DNA of 64,000 nucleotides from Marinobacterium aestuarii. Its GTDB lineage: Bacteria; Pseudomonadota; Gammaproteobacteria; Pseudomonadales; Balneatricaceae. Made by a program: the position numbers and the translations under genes. Location: the NCBI RefSeq assembly GCF_001651805.1, contig NZ_CP015839.1, positions 806,001 through 870,000 of the forward strand, written 5' to 3'. The notes under the pieces were generated by a model. It saw only the letters and a program-made list of their open reading frames with translations, was not told the DNA's origin and ran no database searches. Of the stretch, positions 15,865 through 25,039 are shown in pieces. Each line of letters begins with the position of its first letter. Positions within the stretch are counted from its first letter, which is position 1.

Positions 15865-17034
15865 ATGAAATTATCTGTACTCAGGGATTTGTACCCCGGT
15901 GAACGGCGCGTTGCGCTGACGCCGGCCAATGTTGCGGCGCTCTGTGCCCGTGGCTGCGAGCTTAGGGTTGAGTCTGGCGCAGGCGTAGAGGCCGGCTTTG
16001 CCGATGCGCTCTATGTTGATGCCGGTGCCGCCATAGTGGCGTCGCGGGGCGAGGCGATCGCCGGCAGTGAAGTGCTGCTGTGCGTGAATGCCAGCCGCGA
16101 TGCGGATCTCGACGGCCTCAGTGCCGGTCAGCTGTGCATTGCGCTGATGGATCCGCTGAGCGATAGCGCGCGCTTCGAAGCCCTGGCCGAGCGTGGACTG
16201 TCGTTGCTGGCGCTGGAGCTGGTGCCGCGCATCAGCCGCGCCCAGAGCATGGATGTGCTGTCGTCCATCGCCACCATCGCGGGATACAAGGCTGTATTGA
16301 TGGCAGCCGAAGCGGCGCCGCGCATCTTCCCGATGATGATGACCGCCGCCGGCACTTTGAATCCGGCCCGCGTCTTTATTATGGGCGCCGGTGTTGCCGG
16401 CCTGCAGGCGGCGGCCACGGCCAAGCGCCTGGGCGCCGTGGTGGAAGCCTATGATGTGCGCCCGGCGGCCCGGGAGCAGATTATTTCCGTCGGTGCACGG
16501 CCCATAGAGCTGGACCTGCCAACGGATGCGGCCGAAGGCCAGGGCGGTTATGCCGCCGAACAGGGGACGGACTTCCTGGCGCGCCAGCGCGAGCAGATGA
16601 CCGCCGTACTGGCACAGCAGGACATCGTCATTACCACGGCCGCGATCCCCGGCAGCCGTGCACCTGTGCTGATCAGCGCCGAGATGGTGGCGGCGATGAA
16701 GCCAGGCGCCGTGATCGTGGATCTGGCGGCGGAGCGCGGTGGTAACTGCGAGCTGACCCGGGCCGGTGAAACACAGCAAGTGCATGGGATTACCCTGATG
16801 GGGCCGCTGAATCTGGCGGCCAGCGTGCCCATGCATGCCAGCCAGATGCACGGCCGCAATATCGAAAATCTGTTGCTGCACCTGCTGGACAAGGACGCGC
16901 GCCTGCAGCTGGATTTTGACGATGAAATCGTTGCCGACACCCTGGTGACCCACCAGGGCGAGATCTGTGCCGGGCGTATTCGTGAACGCCTGGGCCTGGG
17001 CCTGGGTGTACGGGTGCTGGAGGAGGTGGCCTGA
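15865..17034 (+). CDS. pntAA: NAD(P) transhydrogenase subunit alpha part 1 (PntAA)
   Basis: This 389-residue soluble NAD(H)-binding domain I belongs to the proton-translocating transhydrogenase, which makes NADPH from NADH using the proton gradient. Motifs are LYPGERRVALTP at the N-terminus, IMGAGVAGLQAAATAKRLGA (Rossmann), VEAYDVRPAAREQ and GAVIVDLAAERGGNCE. The alpha subunit is split into two genes here, as in Rhodospirillum, and not fused as in E. coli. AGGAG lies 7-8 bp before the ATG. Its stop overlaps pntAB. Confidence 0.95.
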   Translation: MKLSVLRDLYPGERRVALTPANVAALCARGCELRVESGAGVEAGFADALYVDAGAAIVASRGEAIAGSEVLLCVNASRDADLDGLSAGQLCIALMDPLSDSARFEALAERGLSLLALELVPRISRAQSMDVLSSIATIAGYKAVLMAAEAAPRIFPMMMTAAGTLNPARVFIMGAGVAGLQAAATAKRLGAVVEAYDVRPAAREQIISVGARPIELDLPTDAAEGQGGYAAEQGTDFLARQREQMTAVLAQQDIVITTAAIPGSRAPVLISAEMVAAMKPGAVIVDLAAERGGNCELTRAGETQQVHGITLMGPLNLAASVPMHASQMHGRNIENLLLHLLDKDARLQLDFDDEIVADTLVTHQGEICAGRIRERLGLGLGVRVLEEVA

Positions 17035-17375
17035 TGGAAATCCTGATACTGCAAATTTCACTTTTCGTGCTGGCGGTGTTTCTGGGCGTCGAGCTCATCA
17101 CCAAGGTGCCTGCGACCTTGCACACCCCCTTGATGTCCGGCAGCAATGCCATTTCCGGTATCACCCTGGTGGGTGCGCTGCTGGCAGCGGGCGCAGGCGA
17201 TGGCAACGGTCTTTGGGTCCCTGTACTTGGGATGATCGCCGTGACTCTGGCGACGATAAACGTCGTGGGCGGGTTCCTCGTAACTAACCGAATGCTGCGG
17301 ATGTTCCAGCCCCGCAAGGTATCCACCCCCACTACAGCCAAGGGAGGCGTGAGTCATGAATCTGTTCCTGGTTGA
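17034..17375 (+). CDS. pntAB: NAD(P) transhydrogenase subunit alpha part 2 (PntAB)
   Basis: A 113-residue membrane subunit with about three hydrophobic helices (residues 2-20, 36-53, 60-85), contributing part of domain II, the proton channel. TKVPATLHTPLMSGSNAISG is a family signature. The start overlaps the pntAA stop by one base, and the 3' end overlaps pntB by 20 bp, so all three are translationally coupled. Confidence 0.93.
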   Translation: MEILILQISLFVLAVFLGVELITKVPATLHTPLMSGSNAISGITLVGALLAAGAGDGNGLWVPVLGMIAVTLATINVVGGFLVTNRMLRMFQPRKVSTPTTAKGGVSHESVPG

Positions 17376-18750
17376 TGGTTTCTATCTGCTGGCAGCCATG
17401 CTGTTCGTCGGCGGCATCAAGGGGCTGACCCGGCCGCGCACCGCCGTGCGCGGCAACCAGATGGCCGCCATCGGCATGCTGGTGGCGGTGTTGGTCACCC
17501 TGCTGGACAAATCTATTCTGTCCTATGAGTGGATACTGGGTGGCGTGATTCTGGGCTCGCTTATCGGCACCCTGCTGGCGACCCGTATCCAGATGACGGC
17601 GATGCCGCAGATGGTGGCGCTGCTCAACGGCTTTGGTGGCGGAGCCTCCCTCTGTGTGGCGGCGGCAAGCTTTCTGGGCCTGGCGGGAGCCGATGGCCCC
17701 CTGGGGCTGGTGGCTCTGGTGGCCATCTGCATCACGCTGCTGATCGGTGCCGTGACCCTGACGGGCAGTGCAGTGGCCTTTGCCAAACTGCAGGAGCTGC
17801 TGCCGGGTCGGCCACTGGGATTTCGGGGCATCCGTGGCTTTAATCTGGTGCTCTTTGTGGCCGTGCTGGCGCTGGCGGGCTCACTGATCAGCGGCAGCGG
17901 TGACAGCAGTACGCTGATACTGCTCACTGTGCTGGCGCTGGTGCTGGGGGTCACTTTGGTGATGCCCATTGGCGGCGCCGACATGCCGGTGGTGATCGCC
18001 CTGCTGAATTCCTATTCGGGGCTGGCGGCAGCGGCTGCCGGCTTCATTATGGGCAACAGCGTGCTGGTGGTATCCGGCGCTCTGGTGGGGGCGTCGGGCA
18101 TTATCCTGACCCGCATCATGTGCGTGGCCATGAACCGCTCGCTCAGCGGTGTGCTGTTCGGCTCCATGGGAGAGGCCGGCGGACCTGTGATGGATGCCGA
18201 TGAAGTCTATGCCGGCAAGGTGAAGTCGTCTTCGCCGGAGGAGGTGAGCATGCTGCTCGAGAGCGCCCGCCGGGTGGTGATAGTGCCGGGCTTTGGTCTG
18301 GCGATGGCCCAGGCGCAGCACGCGGTGCGCGACCTTGCCGACTCGCTGGAACGTCGCGGCATTGAAGTGATCTACGGCCTGCATCCGGTGGCGGGGCGCA
18401 TGCCTGGTCACATGAATGTACTGCTGGCCGAAGCCGAGGTGCCCTACGACAAGATGCAGTCCATGGAGGAGGTCAATGCGCTGTTCGAGCAGACGGATGT
18501 GGCCATAGTGATCGGTGCCAATGACGTCACCAACCCCATGGCGCGGGAGGACAAGGGCAGTCCTATCTACGGCATGCCGATCCTGAACGTCGACAAGGCG
18601 CGCACCGTGGTGGTGGTCAAGCGCAGCCTGAGCCCGGGCTTTGCAGGCCTGCCCAACCCGCTGTTTGCCAGGGACAACTGCCTGATGCTGTTTGGCGATG
18701 GCAAGAAAGCCATCATGGAGCTGACGGCGGCGGTGAACGAAACGGTTTGA
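17356..18750 (+). CDS. pntB: NAD(P) transhydrogenase subunit beta (PntB)
   Basis: A 464-residue subunit: an N-terminal membrane domain with eight to nine helices (residues 1-260), then the NADP(H)-binding domain III. Signatures include ALLNGFGGGASL, VIALLNSYSGLAAAAAGF, VPGFGLAMAQAQHAVRDL, GLHPVAGRMPGHMNVLLAEA, GANDVTNP and SLSPGFAGLPNPLF. Sitting just after the F420/Fno genes, it could supply NADPH for reducing F420, but it is also a general redox-balancing system. Confidence 0.95.
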   Translation: MNLFLVDGFYLLAAMLFVGGIKGLTRPRTAVRGNQMAAIGMLVAVLVTLLDKSILSYEWILGGVILGSLIGTLLATRIQMTAMPQMVALLNGFGGGASLCVAAASFLGLAGADGPLGLVALVAICITLLIGAVTLTGSAVAFAKLQELLPGRPLGFRGIRGFNLVLFVAVLALAGSLISGSGDSSTLILLTVLALVLGVTLVMPIGGADMPVVIALLNSYSGLAAAAAGFIMGNSVLVVSGALVGASGIILTRIMCVAMNRSLSGVLFGSMGEAGGPVMDADEVYAGKVKSSSPEEVSMLLESARRVVIVPGFGLAMAQAQHAVRDLADSLERRGIEVIYGLHPVAGRMPGHMNVLLAEAEVPYDKMQSMEEVNALFEQTDVAIVIGANDVTNPMAREDKGSPIYGMPILNVDKARTVVVVKRSLSPGFAGLPNPLFARDNCLMLFGDGKKAIMELTAAVNETV

Positions 18751-18768
18751 GAGACGTGTCGTTAACGC

Positions 18769-18801
18769 AAGGGGGCTGGCCGCAGGGGCAGCCCCCTTTT
18801 T
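18769..18801 (+). terminator. Intrinsic terminator after pntB
   Basis: AAGGGGGCTG and CAGCCCCCTT form a perfect 10-bp stem with a 10-nt loop, followed by a T run. It separates pntB from the convergent kynureninase-like gene and could serve both strands. Confidence 0.85.
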
Positions 18802-18829
18802 GTCCGGTATGATCGGCAGCGCGGTGCCC

Positions 18830-20029
18830 TCACCGCGGCTTGGGCGGCGGCGGTGCGGGAAGCGTGCGCAGGCAGTCTAAAAGCCGGTCTATATCCTTGT
18901 CATCGTGATAGGCGCCAAAGCCGAAGCGCAGGCGCTGGCCGCGACGGTCGCTGTGGATGCCCTGTTGCTTCAGTTGCTGCACCAGTGTGGCGGCGCGCGC
19001 TCCCGGCAGTTCAATGGCCAGAAAGTGGCCGTGGGGCCGTCCTGGTTCATGGATCCAGCGCCCACCCTGAAAACATGCAACCGGCTGCTCCAGGCCCGCA
19101 AGAAAGCGTTGCTGCAATGCGCTGACATGGGCATGCAGTGCACTGATGCCAATCCCTTCACGTTCATACAGGCCCAGCACTGCATCCAGCCGGTAAAGGC
19201 CGGTTGGGTCGAAGGTGGCACCGGCGAAGCGGCGGCCGTCCGTGGCGTAGTCAATCCGGTTATGCGGCTGGTCGAGGTGTTCGAAATCGGCAAACCAGCC
19301 GGTGATCGCTGGGCGTAGTTTGCAGTCCGGCGGTACATGCATGAAACAGCAGCCCTCGCCTCCCTGGGCATATTTGTAGCCGCCGGCCAGGTAAAACACG
19401 CGTTTCAGCAGCGGCCCCGGTGCAAATGGCAGCGCGGCGAAGCCGTGGTAGGCGTCGATTGCGACGAGGCAGGTGCGCGGGGCCGCCGCCGTGATTTTGG
19501 CCAGATCGGTAACCACCAGGCCAGAGTCGAAAAATACCTGACTGAAAAACAGCAGATCCCAGGATTGCTGGCGCAGTGCGGCCAGCATGCGGGGCGCGAA
19601 TTCGTCTATGGGTTCGCTCGCAATACGGGTGACCTGGCACCAGCCGGTTTCCTCCAGTCGGCGTATCTGACGCGAAAAACTGTGAAATTCCGCGCTCGAG
19701 GTCAGAATCTGCACCTTGCGATTCAGTGCCAGGCAGGAAAGCAGCCGCACCAGCAGTTCGTGCGTACTGGGGGCGAAACAGAGCTGCTGCGGGCTGTTTG
19801 ACCCAAGCAGTGTGCCGATACGCTGCTGCAGCCGGGGCATCAGGTAGGTGTGCAGCCAGGCCCATTTGTCATCGACCTGCAGTGCGGCATCATCCCAGTA
19901 TTGCAGCATCGCCTCGCGCGTCACATCCGGCCAGTAGTGGTGACTGTGAGCGGTAAAATGCAGCTGATCCGGATGGGCCTCAAGGAAGCGGCGGTAGTAT
20001 TTTTTATAGCCAGCATCGGCGTCAGGCAT
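18830..20029 (-). CDS. Kynureninase-like PLP-dependent enzyme
   Basis: A 399-residue fold-type I PLP enzyme of the class V aminotransferase family. The PLP lysine is Lys219 in GGYKYAQGGEG, and the Asp pairing with the ring nitrogen is in IDAYHGF (192). The start overlaps the end of tryptophan 2,3-dioxygenase by 8 bp, so the natural role is cleavage of kynurenine (or formyl-kynurenine product) to anthranilate and alanine. The N-terminal HFTAHSHHYWPD differs from the LDGNSLG of classical KynU, so this is a diverged type. No kynB-type formamidase is nearby. Confidence 0.8.
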   Translation of the reverse strand: MPDADAGYKKYYRRFLEAHPDQLHFTAHSHHYWPDVTREAMLQYWDDAALQVDDKWAWLHTYLMPRLQQRIGTLLGSNSPQQLCFAPSTHELLVRLLSCLALNRKVQILTSSAEFHSFSRQIRRLEETGWCQVTRIASEPIDEFAPRMLAALRQQSWDLLFFSQVFFDSGLVVTDLAKITAAAPRTCLVAIDAYHGFAALPFAPGPLLKRVFYLAGGYKYAQGGEGCCFMHVPPDCKLRPAITGWFADFEHLDQPHNRIDYATDGRRFAGATFDPTGLYRLDAVLGLYEREGIGISALHAHVSALQQRFLAGLEQPVACFQGGRWIHEPGRPHGHFLAIELPGARAATLVQQLKQQGIHSDRRGQRLRFGFGAYHDDKDIDRLLDCLRTLPAPPPPKPR

Positions 20030-21134
20030 CGCGGTGCAGGGTGCTGAAATGAAAATCCAGCAGCCGGGTCAGTTCTGCTGGCAGCGGTGCCAGTTTGGAG
20101 CGGGGCAGCAGGTAGGAGGCGAGGTTGAAAAAATCGCCAAATATCTGCGTCCGCTCGGCGCTTGTGCGCAGGTAATCGTGGCCCGAGGAGCCGCCGGTAC
20201 CTATGCGGCGGCCGAGCATGCGCTGTACCATCAGGGCATGGCGATAACGCCAGGCGGTCAGTTGTTCATCCACTTCCACCAGCAGTTTCAGCAAGCCAAA
20301 GGGCTGCTGCAGCAGTGGCTCATCGCGGTACAGATAGATAAAGAGTGCGGCCTGAATGGCACGGTGTGATAGCCGTACCAGACCCTGTGTCCGCTGCGAC
20401 TCGTAGGCCTCGGGCAGAAACAGGCAGTCGAACTGCTGCCGGGTTTGCGTCAGTTGCGCCAGCTGTCGCTCTTTGTCGTCGGCAGAGAGCTGCGGGTGTG
20501 TTTTGATCAGCTGCTGGTCGGCACTAAGGCTTGCTTCGATACTGTTGCGATAGCTGGACCAGAAGTCGTAGTGCTTGTCCTGCAAAAATGGCATGCGTGC
20601 CAGCCAGGCATCGACTTGGTCGAACAGGCTGGGTTCTGTGTGCAGTGCGCGCAGGTAGCGGGCGTCGGCGGGTTTGAAGCGTTGATAGAAGGCGCAGGCG
20701 CTGAAGGCGGTACGGTCCTGCTCGCGCAGCCCGAGCTTTATCTCGATGGCACGAAACTGCAGGCTTTGAAAGCCGGAGGCCGGCACCAGCAGATCGCGAA
20801 ACTCCAGAAAATCCTGCGGCGCCATGGTTTCGATCACACTGATCTGCTCGACCAGCAGGTGCTGTATAACGCTGATCCGTTCCAGCTTGGCGCAGATGCT
20901 TGCCAGTCGGCGTTCATCGAGTCGCGCCGCTGAGAAAGCCTGCAGCACGGCATCGAGCTCATGCAGAATCTGCCGGAACCAGAGCTCATAGGTCTGGTGC
21001 ACTATGATAAACAGCATCTCGTCATGGGCTTCAGAGCCCTGCCGGCGACTCAGGGGTGCCTGGGCGCCGAGCAGTCGCCCGAGCTGCAGGTAATCCCCGT
21101 AATAGAGATCCGACGGCTGTGCCTCTGTCGTCAT
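20022..21134 (-). CDS. kynA: Tryptophan 2,3-dioxygenase
   Basis: This 370-residue heme dioxygenase opens the indole ring of L-tryptophan to give N-formylkynurenine. Signatures are YGDYLQLGRLL, MLFIIVHQTYELWFRQILHE (active-site His46), FRDLLVPASGFQSLQFR and WRYRHALMVQRMLGRRIGTG, with the proximal heme ligand His299. It is somewhat longer than the usual 280-residue bacterial enzyme, owing to insertions around residues 140-250. It is the first gene of a two-gene operon with the kynureninase-like gene. Confidence 0.93.
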   Translation of the reverse strand: MTTEAQPSDLYYGDYLQLGRLLGAQAPLSRRQGSEAHDEMLFIIVHQTYELWFRQILHELDAVLQAFSAARLDERRLASICAKLERISVIQHLLVEQISVIETMAPQDFLEFRDLLVPASGFQSLQFRAIEIKLGLREQDRTAFSACAFYQRFKPADARYLRALHTEPSLFDQVDAWLARMPFLQDKHYDFWSSYRNSIEASLSADQQLIKTHPQLSADDKERQLAQLTQTRQQFDCLFLPEAYESQRTQGLVRLSHRAIQAALFIYLYRDEPLLQQPFGLLKLLVEVDEQLTAWRYRHALMVQRMLGRRIGTGGSSGHDYLRTSAERTQIFGDFFNLASYLLPRSKLAPLPAELTRLLDFHFSTLHRDA

Positions 21135-21774
21135 GCTGCCTCCTGAACTGATGTTTGATTCCCTGAGCTTGATAGACGTTAGCCGCAGCTTCCGGCTGCC
21201 TGTCTGGCTGCAGGTCGTCGATTCAAGTATAGGGAGGGTTGAGGCAGGGAGCTCTGCCAGGCGGCGAAGGAAAGTGGGTGTGGATAACTGCTTATGTATA
21301 AATTACTGCGAATTGCCTGTGGGTTTTACCCACAAAAGCACTGAGCAAGGCTGTTGATAGCCTGTGCGCAAGCTCCGTGCACTTGATGGAAATGCCCGTA
21401 TTTAAAAGGATCTGGCCCGGTGCACAATATCTGCGCTGTACCTTGGAAAAATTAACCCCAGGAGAAGCCGATACTGGTGCTGTGAAAACTTGTGCAGAGC
21501 TTTTCCACAGCGGTTTTGTATGGCGCAACGAGGGCAGGCCGTGACAGGAGCGGCGTTGTACGAGGGATTTCAGCTGCGGACGCTGATGCCCGTCAGTGGA
21601 TAACACCGGGTGTTGCGAGCCTGGCGGGATTCGCATAAGTAGCGCTTCAACACTACGCTTCTAGGAGTTTGTTTGATTCGTCGGACGTTGCGGTAACCTC
21701 GAAGACTTCGGCCGTGTTGTAGATAGTCATGCCTGGTTTGTTCATCCGACGGCAGCGCCCGGGGTTGATCACTG
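21135..21774. other. 640-bp intergenic region between kynA and the oxidase operon, with DnaA-box-like sites
   Basis: No gene is supported. The region contains one exact DnaA box (TGTGGATAA, 21279-21287), two single-mismatch boxes (TTTTCCACA 21501-21509 and AGTGGATAA 21595-21603) and a perfect hairpin TGTGGGT-TTT-ACCCACA at 21318-21334. It must also hold the divergent promoters for kynA and the oxidase operon. No AT-rich unwinding region or replication gene is adjacent, so it is not called an origin. Confidence 0.4.
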
Positions 21775-23229
21775 ATGGCACTGGCAATTGTTTTTATCAT
21801 TATCGTCGCCGCGTCAATACTCTTTCATTTGCTGAGTCCCTGGCGTGCGACCGAAGCTGCCTCTAATTGGGGCTCGATTGACGACACCCTTTTTCTTACC
21901 CTGCTGATCACCGGCTTTTTCTTCGTTGCCATTACGCTGTTCATGGCCGTCGCCCTGATTCGTTTCCGTCACCGCAAGGGTGCCAGAGCTCATTATGAGC
22001 CGCACAACAGCAAGCTGGAATGGTGGCTGATGGGACTGACCACCGTCGCCATCGCCGGTCTGCTCGCTCCGGGTTTGCTGGTCTACAACAATTTCGTGCA
22101 GGTGCCGGATGATGCCTATGAGCTGGAGGTGGTGGGGCAGCAATGGCAGTGGGCCTACCGTTTTGCCGGGCTCGATGGTCATCTGGGGACATCGGGGGTT
22201 GGCTGGATCAGTGCGGCCAATCCGCTGGGGCTGAACCCGGACGATGCCGCAGGCCAGGATGACGTGATCATCCGTGCAAATGAAGTCCATTTGCCCCTTG
22301 ATCTGCCGGTCAAGGTGCTGCTGCGCTCCAAGGATGTATTACACAATTTCTATATTCCGCAGATTCGCGCCAAGATGGATATGGTGCCGGGTCTGGTGTC
22401 CTATTTCTGGTTTACGCCCACCACTGCCGGCAGTTACGACGTACTCTGCGCCGAGTTTTGCGGTCTGGGGCACTACAGCATGCGGGGCCGGATGGTGGCT
22501 GAAACACCCCAGGCGTTCGAGCAGTGGCTACAGCAACAGCCCACCTTTGCCCAGCTCATCGAACAGCAGGCAACCGGCGCTGCGCCCGACCCCGCAGTGG
22601 AGCTTGGCCGCGAACTGGCGCAGCGCCATGGCTGTATCGCCTGCCATAGCCAGGATGGCAGCAAGAGCCTGGGCCCCGGCTGGCAGGGGCTTTACGGCCG
22701 GATGGAAACCCTCAGTGATGGCACTCAGGTGCAGGTTGATACGGACTACCTGAAAGAGTCCATTGCGCAGCCCGCTGCCCGTCTCGTGCAGGGCTACGCG
22801 CCTGTGATGGTGGCCTATCAGCTGAGCGATGCAGAGCTTGATGGCCTGATTGCATTGATACGATCACTGAGTGACAGCGCGGGCGCCAAAGGGGCTGCAG
22901 TACCGCAGGCGCAGCTTGCAATCCAGGGGCAGCAACTGGCCCAAACCCTGGGTTGTCTGGCCTGCCACAGTCTTGATGGCAGTCGCGGTGTCGGCCCCAG
23001 CTGGCGGGGACTCTTTGGCCGCATGGAAACCCTGGCCGATGGCACTGAAGTGCGGGTCGATCAGGACTATATTCGCGCATCGATTCAGACCCCGGCGGCT
23101 CAAACGGTAAAAGGCTTTGCATCCGTGATGCCGGCCTACAGCCTGAGTGAGGCCGAGCTGCAGGCGTTAAGCGCCTTTATCGCTGCCCAGGCAGACCCGG
23201 TGGCCGCCGCAGCAGAGGAATCACCTTGA
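21775..23229 (+). CDS. coxB: Cytochrome c oxidase subunit II with two fused cytochrome c domains
   Basis: A 484-residue subunit of a caa3-type terminal oxidase. There are two N-terminal membrane helices (residues about 3-22 and 39-63, with a further hydrophobic stretch near 86-104), then the CuA cupredoxin domain with His190, Cys225, Cys229, His233 and Met236 (CAEFCGLGHYSM). Two c-type heme domains follow: CIACH at 287-291 and CLACH at 394-398. The two heme domains are near copies of each other (LYGRMETLSDGTQV and LFGRMETLADGTEV), so the second arose by internal duplication. It receives electrons on the periplasmic side and passes them to subunit I. Confidence 0.93.
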   Translation: MALAIVFIIIVAASILFHLLSPWRATEAASNWGSIDDTLFLTLLITGFFFVAITLFMAVALIRFRHRKGARAHYEPHNSKLEWWLMGLTTVAIAGLLAPGLLVYNNFVQVPDDAYELEVVGQQWQWAYRFAGLDGHLGTSGVGWISAANPLGLNPDDAAGQDDVIIRANEVHLPLDLPVKVLLRSKDVLHNFYIPQIRAKMDMVPGLVSYFWFTPTTAGSYDVLCAEFCGLGHYSMRGRMVAETPQAFEQWLQQQPTFAQLIEQQATGAAPDPAVELGRELAQRHGCIACHSQDGSKSLGPGWQGLYGRMETLSDGTQVQVDTDYLKESIAQPAARLVQGYAPVMVAYQLSDAELDGLIALIRSLSDSAGAKGAAVPQAQLAIQGQQLAQTLGCLACHSLDGSRGVGPSWRGLFGRMETLADGTEVRVDQDYIRASIQTPAAQTVKGFASVMPAYSLSEAELQALSAFIAAQADPVAAAAEESP

Positions 23230-23272
23230 AAGTGGCCGGCGCATGCCTGCGCCCTGCCACGGGGAGAACATG

Positions 23273-25039
23273 ATGGCCTATGCAGAGCAAGCCGAACGTG
23301 AAGCCGTGCATGAACCGCGCAGCTTTCTGACGCGCTATATCTGGAGTCAGGATCACAAGGTCATCGCTATTCAGTATGCCCTTACGGCTATCTTTGTCGG
23401 CCTGATCGCGCTGGTATTGTCGGGCCTGATGCGCATGCAGATCGGCTTCCCCGGCAGTCTCGGGTTTATGGACCCTGCGGCTTACTATCAGGCGATGACC
23501 ATGCACGGCATGATCATGGTGATCTATCTGCTGACGGCGCTGTTTCTGGGCGGGTTCGGCAACTACCTGATTCCGCTGATGGTGGGGGCTCGGGACATGG
23601 TTTTCCCGTATCTCAACATGCTGAGCTACTGGTTTTATCTGCTGTCGGTGCTGGTGCTGCTGGCCGGCTTTTTCGTCCCCGGCGGCCCGACCGGCGCCGG
23701 CTGGACGCTCTACCCGCCGCAGTCCATCACCCAGGGAACCCCCGGCACCGAGTGGGGTATAGTGCTGATGCTGGTGTCGCTGGCGATCTTTATTGTGGCC
23801 GCCACCATGGGCGGGCTGAACTATGTCACCACGGTGCTGCAGGCGCGCACCTATGGCATGACGCTGTTTCGCATGCCGCTGACCGTCTGGGGCATCTTCA
23901 TGGCGACAGTACTGGCGCTGCTGGCGTTCCCGGCACTTTTTGTCAGTGCCATCATGATGCTGTGCGACCGCCTGCTGGGCACCAGTTTCTTTATGCCGGC
24001 CATGATCTCGCTCGGGCAACCCCTGGCGTATGAAGGCGGCAGCCCTATTCTGTTTCAGCATCTGTTCTGGTTTTTCGGTCACCCGGAAGTCTACATAGTG
24101 GCACTGCCGGCCTTCGGTCTGGTGTCCGACCTGATCAGCACCCACGCGCGCAAGAATATCTTCGGCTATCGCATGATGGTGTGGGCGATCGTGGCCATAG
24201 GCGTGCTCAGCTTTGTGGTCTGGGCGCACCATATGTATGTCAGTGGCATGAACCCCAAATTCGGTTTTTTCTTTGCCACCACCACCCTTATCATCGCGGT
24301 GCCGACGGCGCTCAAGGTGTACAACTGGGTGCTGACCCTGTGGCGCGGTGATATTCATCTGCGGGTGCCGATGCTGTTCGCTCTGGCCTTTATCCTGACC
24401 TTCCTGGTGGGCGGGCTGACGGGGCTTTTTCTGGGCAATGTGATTGTGGATATCCCCTTGTCGGATACCTACTTTGTGGTGGCTCATTTTCATATGGTCA
24501 TGGGGGTCGCACCGATCCTGGTGGTGTTCGGCTCCATCTATCACTGGTTCCCGAAAGTCACCGGTCGGCTGCTGAACGATACCCTGGGCAAGCTGCATTT
24601 CTGGATCACTTTCCTGGGCACCTACGCCATCTATTTCCCGATGCACTACCTGGGTTTTCTGGGCATGCCGCGGCGCTACTATGCCTACGAAGGCTACGAG
24701 TTCATTCCGCAGTCAGCCCAGGACCTGAATGCCTTTATCACGGTGGCGGCACTCATTGTCGGCGTGAGCCAGCTGTTGTTTCTGTTTAACCTGTTCTGGA
24801 GTGCGTGGCGGGGCGCACCGGCCGGCCCGAATCCCTGGCATGCCACCAGCCTCGAATGGCAGACACCGCAGACGCCGCCGGCTCATGGTAACTGGGGCGA
24901 GAAATTGCCGGTGGTGCATCGCTGGGCCTACGATTACAGCGTACCGGGTGTGGCACAGGATTTCGTGCCCCAGACCTGTTCCGAGCAGGATTTGACCGCA
25001 CTGGCATCGGGCGCCCGCACCCAGGGTGAAACACCATGA
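23273..25039 (+). CDS. coxA: Cytochrome c oxidase subunit I
   Basis: This 588-residue heme-copper oxidase catalytic subunit has about twelve to thirteen membrane helices. Landmarks are the low-spin heme ligand region YYQAMTMHGMIMVIY, HLFWFFGHPEVYIVALPAFG with the CuB His and the cross-linked Tyr, WAHHMYVSGM with the His-His pair, and YFVVAHFHMVMG with the heme a and a3 ligands. GGGGAG before ATG 23273 fixes the start. It overlaps the next gene by 4 bp (ATGA). Confidence 0.95.
   Translation: MAYAEQAEREAVHEPRSFLTRYIWSQDHKVIAIQYALTAIFVGLIALVLSGLMRMQIGFPGSLGFMDPAAYYQAMTMHGMIMVIYLLTALFLGGFGNYLIPLMVGARDMVFPYLNMLSYWFYLLSVLVLLAGFFVPGGPTGAGWTLYPPQSITQGTPGTEWGIVLMLVSLAIFIVAATMGGLNYVTTVLQARTYGMTLFRMPLTVWGIFMATVLALLAFPALFVSAIMMLCDRLLGTSFFMPAMISLGQPLAYEGGSPILFQHLFWFFGHPEVYIVALPAFGLVSDLISTHARKNIFGYRMMVWAIVAIGVLSFVVWAHHMYVSGMNPKFGFFFATTTLIIAVPTALKVYNWVLTLWRGDIHLRVPMLFALAFILTFLVGGLTGLFLGNVIVDIPLSDTYFVVAHFHMVMGVAPILVVFGSIYHWFPKVTGRLLNDTLGKLHFWITFLGTYAIYFPMHYLGFLGMPRRYYAYEGYEFIPQSAQDLNAFITVAALIVGVSQLLFLFNLFWSAWRGAPAGPNPWHATSLEWQTPQTPPAHGNWGEKLPVVHRWAYDYSVPGVAQDFVPQTCSEQDLTALASGARTQGETP

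Noticed and set aside
15591-15902. A 103-codon frame in the pntAA upstream region
   Set aside because: It is low-complexity purine-rich DNA running into the pntAA start in another frame; no credible protein.
21135-21774. Chromosomal or plasmid replication origin
   Set aside because: DnaA-like boxes are few, and no dnaA, rep, parAB or AT-rich unwinding region is adjacent.
23177-24646. A 489-codon minus-strand frame opposite coxA
   Set aside because: Histidine- and glutamine-rich antisense of a certain oxidase subunit; no domain or ribosome site.
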